Positions 1 through 5,689 of a stretch of DNA of 7,835 nucleotides are shown one piece after another. Location: the NCBI GenBank assembly GCA_003541985.1, contig DPLM01000368.1, positions 1 to 7,835 of the forward strand, in the 5' to 3' direction. Source of the DNA: Deltaproteobacteria bacterium. Its GTDB lineage: Bacteria; SAR324; NAC60-12. Under the pieces are notes generated by a model. That model did no database searches. It was not told the origin of the DNA and saw only the letters and a list, made by a program, of their open reading frames with translations. The number at the start of each line of letters is the position of its first letter. Position 1 is the first letter of the stretch. The translations under genes and the position numbers were made by a program.

Positions 1-498
1 GAACGGCAACGGCAACGCTATCCTGATCCAGATTGGTCAGCATCCCCGGAAATCCCCTATTTAGACTGTCCCTTGAATGGCCAGCTGGATCTGCTGCATC
101 AAGTTCAACTTGATCCTACCGGGGGTTCGATAGGTCTGGGTCGCGTTGTGGGACGCCGTGAAGTGAATGACGGGGACTGGTATTACCCTTGTCACTTTCA
201 CAAGGATCCTGTGATGCCAGGATCTTTGGGAATTGAAGCGGCTTTGCAAGCTCTCCGTGCACTAGCTGAAGGATCGCCATCTAGATCAAAAAGCAGCACA
301 GTTGACTGGCCGTTGAACTCAGAATGGAAGTGGGAATTTCGTGGAGAAGTACGACCTGGCACTAAGGAGTTGACCGTACTCGTAGAGGTGACAGAGAAAA
401 TACCTCAAGGAAATCAAGTCGAGTGGGTAGCCAGTGCGATCGTAACCCGTGATGGAAAAAGAATTTATCGATTGCCAAGAATCTCCTTGTTAGTCTGA
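1..498 (+). CDS. pfaC: PUFA synthase PfaC-type protein, C-terminal dehydratase domain (5' end outside window)
   Basis: Frame 1 is open from the first base to a TGA at 496-498, giving 165 residues with no stop, so this is the C-terminal end of a longer protein rather than a small gene starting at an internal codon. The fragment holds a FabA-like hot-dog fold: W60, then CHFHKDPVMPGSLGIEA at residues 64-80, closely matching the FabA active-site stretch CHF..DPVMPG. The catalytic His is H65. The FabA Asp position 14 residues later is Glu here (E79), which I recall as usual in PfaC-type domains. The downstream part (W-K-W-E-F-R-G-E-V, then DGKRIYRLPRISLLV) also matches the PfaC C-terminus. PfaC supplies ketosynthase, chain-length-factor and tandem dehydratase activities to the cytosolic synthase of long-chain polyunsaturated fatty acids. 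The protein ends with the dehydratase. No pfaD-like enoyl reductase follows; the next gene converges after 3 nt. An alternative is a related PfaC-like secondary lipid synthase. Confidence 0.85.
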   Translation, partial: ERQRQRYPDPDWSASPEIPYLDCPLNGQLDLLHQVQLDPTGGSIGLGRVVGRREVNDGDWYYPCHFHKDPVMPGSLGIEAALQALRALAEGSPSRSKSSTVDWPLNSEWKWEFRGEVRPGTKELTVLVEVTEKIPQGNQVEWVASAIVTRDGKRIYRLPRISLLV

Positions 499-501
499 GA
501 T

Positions 502-1377
502 TCACCTGCCTGTTTCAATGGGAAGATCATGACGACTTCCCCATTCTGTCCAAGATCCATCATAGATTTTGACTTGTTGATGCCCCATCAAATGTAAACC
601 CAAAGCAAGAATACAAGCCGTCACACCAGAACCACACGAGCAGACGATTTCCTTATCTGCTGAAAATGAAGTAGCTTCAAATTTGCCCTTAATTTGATCA
701 ACTGATAACAACCTCCGATCAGAGCCTTCCAAAAGTTCCATAAAAGGCAAATTCTTGGAATTTGGGATATGCCCGCTCCGCAAACCAGGCCGTGGTTCAT
801 CCACCTCACCCGAAAATCTCTCACTGGGACGCGCATCCAGAATCAATGAATTCTGATCCTTCGGGTGCTCCAGGACTGATTCCCAATTACAAAACATCTG
901 CTTGTTGAAAACTGCTCTAAATTGACTTGGCTTCGCTTCAAATCTCCCGTTGCTTAGTAGACGATTTTCTGTCTTCCACTTTGGAAATCCTCCATCCAGT
1001 AAAGAGACCCTTTCATGTCCAAAAGCTCGAAACATCCACCATACACGTGCAGCAGAGAACAATCCAGTAGTGTCGTAAACAACCACCCAGCTGTTGTTTC
1101 CAATACCAAGTTCACCAATTTTTTTGGCGAAGTACTCTTCCGTCGGAATCGTATGAGGCAACTCACTTTCCGGGTCAGAGACTTCATCTAAATCAAGGAA
1201 AACTGCGCCAGGCAGGTGCTCTTGTTCAAACTCTTCAAGGCCATTTCTTTTTGCTTCGGGCAAATGCCAACTGGCGTCAACAATGCGCAGGTTTGGATGT
1301 TCGAGGCATTTGCTCAGTTCCTCTGATTGGACAAGGGTTGGTAATGCAAAGCTCATCTTTGTGCTTTCTGAACTCAA
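502..1377 (-). CDS. sseA: 3-mercaptopyruvate sulfurtransferase (tandem rhodanese domains)
   Basis: This 291-residue protein has two rhodanese domains, like E. coli SseA (about 281 residues). It transfers sulfane sulfur from 3-mercaptopyruvate to an acceptor such as cyanide or a thiol. The N-terminal, inactive domain shows HLPGAVFLDLDEVSD (residues 54-68) and YDTTGLFSAARVWW (101-114). The C-terminal domain shows DARPSERFSG (181-190), GHIPNSKNLPF (202-212), the catalytic loop CGSGVTA with C248, and YDGSWTEWG (272-280). CG-S/G-GVTA is typical of mercaptopyruvate rather than thiosulfate sulfurtransferases. The upstream gene stops inside TTGA, giving a 4-nt overlap. The TTG start at 1377 has AAGGA 9 nt upstream; an ATG seven codons later (1356) lacks a good ribosome site, so TTG is preferred, but either is possible. 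It is the third gene of the ParA operon, with no obvious functional link. There is no signal peptide, so it is probably cytoplasmic. The family is certain; the physiological substrate is inferred. Confidence 0.93.
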   Translation of the reverse strand: MSSESTKMSFALPTLVQSEELSKCLEHPNLRIVDASWHLPEAKRNGLEEFEQEHLPGAVFLDLDEVSDPESELPHTIPTEEYFAKKIGELGIGNNSWVVVYDTTGLFSAARVWWMFRAFGHERVSLLDGGFPKWKTENRLLSNGRFEAKPSQFRAVFNKQMFCNWESVLEHPKDQNSLILDARPSERFSGEVDEPRPGLRSGHIPNSKNLPFMELLEGSDRRLLSVDQIKGKFEATSFSADKEIVCSCGSGVTACILALGLHLMGHQQVKIYDGSWTEWGSRHDLPIETGR

Positions 1378-2111
1378 TTTAAAAATTCCTTGGGACGATT
1401 ACGATCAATCATCAAGAGCATATCGTCCAAAATGGTATTATCCAATTGCAAAAGCAGTCGGTTCAGCTTATCCAGATGCTCTGCTGGAATTTTTGACAAG
1501 ACAATCCGACCATTTTTACGATCAAGTTTATGTTGCCAGGGTTTTTCTCCATTTTTCTGCAAGGAACCCTGGTTCCGTAAACGGGTCTGCTCTCGAAAAA
1601 TTCTTAAGGAAAGTTCCAATTCATCCCGGCTGAGGCTCTCCAAGCAGCCTAATAATTCCCGCTGTTTCTCGTGGGCTCTTCGAGGATTTGCAGGATCTTT
1701 CAGATAAGCGATCCGTCTCAGGGAATAAAGCATCCCACGCACATCCATCTGCAGCAAGCCCGCAGTTCCGTGAGTCTGGATCATTTCAATGATTTTGGCA
1801 TCACTAAGCGCCGTTTTACGATCCTGTACTTGAATGATTTCTTCAATATAGAGAGCCAGATCTCTTTGGTGTTTCTCCTCCAGCTCAGCGAAGTGCTCCG
1901 TGTAAATTCTGTAAATGTTGAACAACACCTGGCGTTTGTCCTGTTGCATTCTGTGCTCACGAGCTTCGATGCTCCGGACAAGCTCTACCGTTTCCAGTTC
2001 TAGTCGCTTGAGGGGACTAAACGAAAGCGTCTCCAGGTTTTCACTTTCTGATGACATCTGATGTAAACTTCGTCGGGCTGCATTGCGCTGGTATTGTGAG
2101 CGGGTGGTCAT
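1374..2111 (-). CDS. Unrecognised helical protein encoded next to ParA; candidate ParA partner
   Basis: I do not recognise the family of this 245-residue protein. It appears cytoplasmic: no signal peptide or membrane segment. The N-terminus is basic and probably disordered (R4, R9, R13, R14 within 20 residues). Residues 33-100 are charged, proline-poor and heptad-compatible, suggesting a long helix or coiled coil. Residues 105-185 contain another helical stretch (LLQMDVRGMLYSLRRIAYL at 119-137) with many Arg and Glu residues. Residues 186-205 are a Lys/Arg-rich linker, and residues 207-235 end in a Leu-rich helix (LDKLNRLLLQLDNTILDDM). The ATG at 2111 shares one base with the ParA stop (TAATG), and the 3' end overlaps the sulfurtransferase start by 4 nt, so all three are probably co-translated. 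ParA ATPases commonly act with a partner whose basic N-terminal segment stimulates ATP hydrolysis; position and shape fit such a partner, but this is inference. It shows no ParB nuclease-like or helix-turn-helix motif that I can identify. Confidence 0.85.
   Translation of the reverse strand: MTTRSQYQRNAARRSLHQMSSESENLETLSFSPLKRLELETVELVRSIEAREHRMQQDKRQVLFNIYRIYTEHFAELEEKHQRDLALYIEEIIQVQDRKTALSDAKIIEMIQTHGTAGLLQMDVRGMLYSLRRIAYLKDPANPRRAHEKQRELLGCLESLSRDELELSLRIFREQTRLRNQGSLQKNGEKPWQHKLDRKNGRIVLSKIPAEHLDKLNRLLLQLDNTILDDMLLMIDRNRPKEFLN
1387..1391 (-). promoter_or_regulatory. Ribosome binding site supporting the TTG start of the sulfurtransferase gene
   Basis: The minus strand reads AAGGA, followed by nine bases and then TTG at 1377. 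It lies inside the last codons of the upstream gene (K-E-F-L-N-stop). No comparable purine-rich motif precedes the alternative ATG at 1356. This favours TTG initiation coupled to termination of the upstream gene. Confidence 0.5.
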
Positions 2112-2899
2112 TAGAACTCCGGAAAGAGGGCTTGCACTAAAACTTGCAGGCGTGAGGTCATATCATTACTACGTACGGGTTCATGGCTATCAATGAAGCC
2201 CATGATCTCAGCACGTTTGGGGATCCACAGGGGTTGCTGATCTTCCTGGAAAATCAAATTATCGCGATAATGATCAACCAGATAGTCAAGGGCGTAGTGG
2301 CAGGATTTTAGACGGGTATCAAACAAGTTGGGCAGCAGGAAAATCTGTTTGAGTTCTGGATTGAGATACTTACGGGCAGTACGAATCCGTTCTAGTTGAA
2401 TTGGCAGTGTCTCAACTGCAAACATTTCTGTTTGCACTGGAATCACAACCACATCACATAGGGAAAGACTCCAGTTAGTAAGGAGTGAGAGTTCCCCTGG
2501 AGTGTCACAAACCAGGGCCTCCGTCGACAAGCCAAGTAGCAGCATCCGAAAAAGGTTTTCATGACCTGGTTGATCGCGGAAGGCGGTCTTTGCTTGTTCG
2601 TAATTTGGTGTGGCAGCCAAGAGTTTGACGGTTGTTTCAGGTAGTTCAAGTAGAGCATTTTGGGGGGCGATCTTCTCCTCAAGCAAGTTGTAAAGATTCT
2701 TGCTTTGCAGTTCTTCAAGGATCAGAGGGTAGTCAGCGTCGGTAAGGCGGTTAAGAAACCACTGGGTTGAGTTGCCCTGAGGATCATTGTCCAGAAAGAT
2801 GACCTTTCTTCCTGACTGTGCCAACTGTTCAGCAACCAAAAGGCTTAATGTTGATTTGCCAACTCCACCTTTTTGATTTTGAAAAGCCACCGCTCGCAT
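2111..2899 (-). CDS. ParA-family (deviant Walker A) partitioning/positioning ATPase
   Basis: This 262-residue P-loop ATPase belongs to the ParA/MinD superfamily, whose members bind nucleoid DNA as ATP dimers and segregate DNA or position protein cargo. The deviant Walker A box KGGVGKST is at residues 10-17, with signature K10 and P-loop K15. The A' motif LDNDPQGN is at 37-44 (catalytic D38 and D40 region), and the Walker B-like DTPGEL starts at D133. There is no N-terminal helix-turn-helix extension, so it resembles chromosomal, orphan or type Ib ParA rather than the long plasmid P1 type. The ATG at 2899 is preceded by AGGAAGG three bases away, a strong ribosome site. It is first of three overlapping genes. 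No parB, canonical parS, gidA/B or replication gene is nearby, so chromosome segregation is not indicated; an orphan positioning system or plasmid-derived relic is equally plausible. The family call is secure; the cargo is unknown. Confidence 0.93.
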   Translation of the reverse strand: MRAVAFQNQKGGVGKSTLSLLVAEQLAQSGRKVIFLDNDPQGNSTQWFLNRLTDADYPLILEELQSKNLYNLLEEKIAPQNALLELPETTVKLLAATPNYEQAKTAFRDQPGHENLFRMLLLGLSTEALVCDTPGELSLLTNWSLSLCDVVVIPVQTEMFAVETLPIQLERIRTARKYLNPELKQIFLLPNLFDTRLKSCHYALDYLVDHYRDNLIFQEDQQPLWIPKRAEIMGFIDSHEPVRSNDMTSRLQVLVQALFPEF

Positions 2900-2902
2900 G
2901 TG

Positions 2903-2909
2903 CCTTCCT
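2903..2909 (-). promoter_or_regulatory. Ribosome binding site of the ParA gene
   Basis: The minus strand reads AGGAAGG-CAC-ATG. This strong Shine-Dalgarno sequence confirms the start at 2899 and marks the first gene of its operon. Confidence 0.6.
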
Positions 2910-2989
2910 GGCCAGTAATTAGTGCTTCAACTGATGCTCTATGATTCACCACAAGCCCGTGCTGTGCAAAATCTTTTCAACTGAATACC

Positions 2990-3010
2990 CAACCGACTGG
3001 TTGCAGCAAC
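2990..3010. repeat. Two overlapping small inverted repeats upstream of the ParA gene
   Basis: CAACC-gact-GGTTG (2990-3003) is a perfect 5-bp dyad. It overlaps GTTG-cag-CAAC (3000-3010), a 4-bp dyad using part of the same arm, so two alternative pairings are possible. They lie about 90-110 nt upstream of the ParA start. They could be an operator, a partner-binding site or chance; the arms are short. Confidence 0.35.
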
Positions 3011-3046
3011 AAGATTCTGAGGATTTGTTTCAAATTAGATAGTTTT

Positions 3047-3064
3047 GCCCGATGGAGTTCGGGC
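3047..3064 (-). terminator. Hairpin after the sugar operon (weak terminator candidate)
   Basis: GCCCGA (3047-3052) pairs perfectly with TCGGGC (3059-3064) across a 6-nt loop. The hairpin begins 18 nt after the epimerase stop on the minus strand. It is GC-rich and in the right place for the operon 3' end, but it is followed on the transcript by AAAACT rather than a U tract. It is therefore either an mRNA 3' end stabiliser or a poor terminator. Confidence 0.35.
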
Positions 3065-3082
3065 TTAGAAGAAACAGGAATA

Positions 3083-3937
3083 TCAATCGAGGGAAATGTC
3101 GGCAGATTTGGCTTTTTCAATTAGGAAGGGTATCCCCACTTTGAGGATATCTTCAGGTTTATCAGCAACCGGCCGCCAAAGAGCCAGACCACCGGCAATT
3201 TCGTCATCGACATAAATAAAACTTTCTAAAGTCATCGTACCTTGAAAATCAACTGCCTTCAATCCGGCAAAGGTATCTTCCCATTTCAAACAACCTTGCC
3301 CTGGCACCCCCCTGTTCGATTCAGAGAGATGAATATATTCGAGTCGATTGCTTGCATCTTGACAACCTTGGGACATGCTAACCTCTTCAATGTTCATGTG
3401 GTAGGTATCTAAGTGAACAAAGGTATTATCTGCTCCGATTCTATCCAAGGCTTCAATTGTTTGCTTTGCTGTATTCAAAAGATGAGTTTCATAACGATTA
3501 CATGGTTCTAAACCCAATCTTAAATTCAGAGATTTTGCAGTACTTGCAGCATGTGAAATCATCATGCACATTGCATCGTATTCAGCGTCACTCCTAGGGA
3601 CTCCCGAAGTTTTTCCAATAGAACCAAAAGTCACCCCAGAGAGAATTTTTGAACCCGCTTCTGCTGCCACATTAAGCGCAAGATCCAAAAAGTCTGTACA
3701 GGCCTTGAGATCCATGGTTGGATCAAGATGATGAGGAAGTCCCAAGGAACAGGTCACTGCCATGCCATGTTTCTCAAAGGCTTGGCGAGTACTTTTTGCG
3801 TCAAATTTTGCTGGTCTCAGCAAGGGTAGTTCCACCACACCAATTCCTAATTTTTTAAGGAGTGGCAATATATCGTCAGCATGTTTAGCTTCCCAACCAG
3901 GTGTGAAGCAGAAAGCATGAATTCCCAACTTAGCCAT
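3083..3937 (-). CDS. Ketose 3-epimerase (D-tagatose/D-psicose 3-epimerase family TIM barrel)
   Basis: This 284-residue sugar isomerase/epimerase of the xylose isomerase-like TIM-barrel superfamily probably catalyses reversible C-3 epimerisation of a free ketose (for example allulose to fructose, or tagatose to sorbose) with a divalent metal. Candidate metal ligands are E144 (LGLEPCNRYE), D177 (VHLDTYHMNIEE), H203 (YIHLSESNRG) and E238 (TMTLESF). Their spacings (33, 26, 35) are exactly those I recall for Pseudomonas cichorii D-tagatose 3-epimerase (E152, D185, H211, E246). The substrate-binding residues of that enzyme also map at the same offset of 8: E150, H180 and R209. Further matches are PGQGCLKWED (212-221) and ALWRPV (252-257). 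The ATG at 3937 has AGGA 7 nt upstream and lies 16 nt after the ABC ATPase stop, so it is the last gene of the import operon and probably acts on the imported sugar. No signal peptide, so cytoplasmic. Exact substrate cannot be fixed from sequence. Confidence 0.9.
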   Translation of the reverse strand: MAKLGIHAFCFTPGWEAKHADDILPLLKKLGIGVVELPLLRPAKFDAKSTRQAFEKHGMAVTCSLGLPHHLDPTMDLKACTDFLDLALNVAAEAGSKILSGVTFGSIGKTSGVPRSDAEYDAMCMMISHAASTAKSLNLRLGLEPCNRYETHLLNTAKQTIEALDRIGADNTFVHLDTYHMNIEEVSMSQGCQDASNRLEYIHLSESNRGVPGQGCLKWEDTFAGLKAVDFQGTMTLESFIYVDDEIAGGLALWRPVADKPEDILKVGIPFLIEKAKSADISLD

Positions 3938-3953
3938 ATTTTTATCCTAAAAA

Positions 3954-4697
3954 TTATCCGTGTGCCCCGACAATGTAAGAGACTACCTCGTTCATGTCGG
4001 TAGCTTCCTGTTGAAGATCTGCGATCACACTGCCACGACGGAGAACAACAATCCGTTGACAAGCTGCAAAAATATCATTCAATCGATGACTGATGAGAAT
4101 GACAGCTATGCCAGAATTCTGCATCTGATCAATCAGTTTCAGAACCCCCTCGACTTCCCTGACAGCTAAGGCAGCAGTTGGTTCATCCATGATAACTAAT
4201 TTGGGATCAAATGTTAAAGCCCTTGCGATGGCAACCGTTTGTTGCTGTCCACCAGAAAGTCTGCCAACTGGAACATGGATTGATGGGATTTGTGCTCCCA
4301 GTCGATCAATCATTGAGAGCGCTTCGGCATCAATCTTATTTTTATCTACAAAACCTGGCAGAAATCCCCAAAGTTTTTTAGTGGGTTCTCGTCCCAAAAA
4401 AATATTGTTGGCAATATCCTGTTGGGGAGCTAGTGCCAGATCCTGGTAGATCATCTCAATACCCCGAGCTCTCCTATCACCTGGCGCTAGTGAGGTGATA
4501 TTCTGATCTTCAAAGCGAATGTTGCCTTCATCCAAGGAATATACCCCCGTGATTGATTTCATCAAAGTTGATTTACCTGCACCATTATCTCCAACCAAAC
4601 CAACAACTTCAGAAGGGTTAATTTCCAAGTCAATCCCTCTCAAGACTTCAATTGAGCCAAAGGACTTTTTCAGTCCTGACATAGTGAGCAACGCCAT
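3954..4697 (-). CDS. Sugar ABC transporter ATP-binding protein (single-domain, FrcA-like)
   Basis: This 247-residue cytoplasmic ATPase powers sugar import through the adjacent permease. All ABC motifs are intact: Walker A GDNGAGKST (residues 36-44, K42), Q-loop Q85 in IYQDLAL, signature LSGGQQQ (147-153), Walker B LVIMDEP (167-173, catalytic E172) and switch H204 in LISHRL. The patterns VIMDEPTAAL and IYQDLALAP resemble the CUT2 carbohydrate family, especially the fructose importer ATPase FrcA. Unlike RbsA and AlsA of E. coli, which are about 500 residues with two fused ATPase domains, this protein has one domain and should work as a homodimer. The ATG at 4697 shares one base with the permease stop (TAATG) and is preceded by GGAGGA, so it is coupled to the permease. 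It is third in the four-gene operon. Confidence 0.93.
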   Translation of the reverse strand: MALLTMSGLKKSFGSIEVLRGIDLEINPSEVVGLVGDNGAGKSTLMKSITGVYSLDEGNIRFEDQNITSLAPGDRRARGIEMIYQDLALAPQQDIANNIFLGREPTKKLWGFLPGFVDKNKIDAEALSMIDRLGAQIPSIHVPVGRLSGGQQQTVAIARALTFDPKLVIMDEPTAALAVREVEGVLKLIDQMQNSGIAVILISHRLNDIFAACQRIVVLRRGSVIADLQQEATDMNEVVSYIVGAHG

Positions 4698-5656
4698 TAG
4701 GATCTCCTCCGATCACGGACCTGGTCTAACCAAACCGCCGCAATCAATACGATGCCGATCGCCATTTGCTGATAGTAGGCTTGGACTGCCAAGAGATTTA
4801 GCCCATTCTGAAGGACTCCCATGATTAGAGCGCCAATCATTGTGCCCAAGATAGAGCCTCGGCCTCCGAAGAGATTCGTCCCCCCAATGATTGCAGCTGT
4901 TATTGCCAACAACTCATAATTTAGTCCAGCCGTGGGATCCCCAGTGTTCACTCTGGCTGTAAAAATTAGTCCTGCGATTCCTGCCATCAATCCTGAGAGC
5001 ATGTAAAGTAGCATCCGCTGTCGGCTGATGTCGATACCAGTTGCTTTGGCTGCTGCCTCATTATCACCAAGTGCGAGAGTGTGATGACCGAATCGCGTAT
5101 GAGCCAGGATGTAATGCGATATGATAGCAACTATGGCAAGAATAAAAACTGGTGTAGGAACACCTAATGGCCTAGCTTGACCTAGAAATAGTATTTCATT
5201 AGGAAGCCCATAAATCCCCCTACCACCTGAGATAATTAGTGCAAGACCCCTCGCTATACCAAGCATTCCCAAGGTAACTATAAACGCGGGAACTAAACCC
5301 CTTGTAATAATGAATCCATTCACTGCCCCTGCCATTGTGCCTGCGAACAGGGAACCAATAATCGCAAAATACCAAGGCCACTCAAGTGTGACTACTAGAG
5401 CAGCTCCAACGACTGAAGAGAGACCCAGCACTGATCCCAAGGAAAGGTCAAGCCCGGCAGAGCTTATAACGAAGGTAGCTCCGATTGCCAAAACCCCAAA
5501 GGTTGCTGTGGCAAGGATTATGTTGAAGAGGTTGTTAACAGAGAGAAATACTGGTGAGAGCATTGCCATTGTGGCAGATAGCACAATCAAAACAATCAGA
5601 GATTCAAGGCGGATATGTAAACGGGACAGCAAAACAAATTCCTCAGAAGGATTCAT
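4697..5656 (-). CDS. Sugar ABC transporter permease (RbsC/FrcC family)
   Basis: This 319-residue inner-membrane permease of the CUT2 family probably dimerises to form the sugar channel. About nine to ten hydrophobic helices are visible, roughly at residues 18-36, 45-64, 74-91, 96-116, 121-143, 168-186, 216-234, 250-262, 266-290 and 296-312. Family hallmarks are GLDLSLGS (68-75), NGFIITRGLVPAFIVTLG (113-130), the cytoplasmic GDNEAAAKATGID loop (197-209) that contacts the ATPase, and AIIGGTNLFGGRGS (255-268). The C-terminus is basic (RDRRRS), consistent with a cytoplasmic end. The ATG at 5656 has no Shine-Dalgarno: the 8-bp hairpin at 5659-5680 ends two bases before it. A TTG nine codons in (5632) is preceded by GAGGA at ideal spacing and may be the true start, giving 311 residues. 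It follows the binding-protein gene by 33 nt and overlaps the ATPase start by one base. Confidence 0.93.
   Translation of the reverse strand: MNPSEEFVLLSRLHIRLESLIVLIVLSATMAMLSPVFLSVNNLFNIILATATFGVLAIGATFVISSAGLDLSLGSVLGLSSVVGAALVVTLEWPWYFAIIGSLFAGTMAGAVNGFIITRGLVPAFIVTLGMLGIARGLALIISGGRGIYGLPNEILFLGQARPLGVPTPVFILAIVAIISHYILAHTRFGHHTLALGDNEAAAKATGIDISRQRMLLYMLSGLMAGIAGLIFTARVNTGDPTAGLNYELLAITAAIIGGTNLFGGRGSILGTMIGALIMGVLQNGLNLLAVQAYYQQMAIGIVLIAAVWLDQVRDRRRS
5640..5644 (-). promoter_or_regulatory. Internal ribosome-binding-site candidate for an alternative permease start
   Basis: The minus strand reads GAGGA, then 7 nt, then TTG (5632-5630), which is codon 9 of the longer permease frame. The upstream ATG at 5656 has only hairpin sequence where a ribosome site should be. 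This makes TTG a serious alternative start. Confidence 0.45.
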
Positions 5657-5658
5657 AG

Positions 5659-5680
5659 ATACGGGCCAAACAGCCCGTAT
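5659..5680 (-). repeat. Perfect 8-bp hairpin between binding-protein and permease genes
   Basis: ATACGGGC (5659-5666) and GCCCGTAT (5673-5680) pair perfectly across a 6-nt loop. On the transcript the hairpin starts about 9 nt after the binding-protein stop and ends 2 nt before the permease ATG. No U tract follows, so it is not a simple intrinsic terminator. Similar hairpins after binding-protein genes in other importer operons protect the upstream mRNA from 3' decay and raise binding protein over membrane components. It could also hinder initiation at the permease ATG. The structure is directly visible; its function is inferred. Confidence 0.75.
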
Positions 5681-5689
5681 TAAAGATAC

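Larger units (their letters stand above)
2900..3082 (-). other. Intergenic spacer: end of sugar operon and probable promoter region of ParA operon
   Basis: This 183-nt non-coding spacer lies between the epimerase stop and the ParA start. It contains three short dyads (listed separately) and must carry the ParA-operon promoter if that operon is not read through from the sugar operon. The best promoter-like match I see on the minus strand is TTGCAC (near 2970) with AATCAT 17 nt later, only 4 of 6 at the -10 box, so I do not call it. No canonical parS (TGTTTCACGTGAAACA-like) is present. Confidence 0.5.

Noticed and set aside
2960..2995. TTGCAC / AATCAT promoter for the ParA operon
   Set aside because: Only a 4 of 6 match at -10, with competing equally weak alternatives nearby.
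3047..3064. Hairpin as a standard intrinsic terminator
   Set aside because: The stem is good but no U tract follows on the minus-strand transcript, so it is listed only as a weak candidate.
2900..3082. parS centromere site near the ParA gene
   Set aside because: No sequence like the canonical TGTTTCACGTGAAACA was found. The small dyads present have only 4-5 bp arms.
4519..4824. Plus-strand open frame opposite the ABC ATPase and permease genes
   Set aside because: It is antisense to two strongly supported genes, so it is a coding shadow. The same applies to the other antisense or out-of-frame open stretches at 1283-2003, 3960-4169, 4189-4449, 5310-5705 and 6427-6675.
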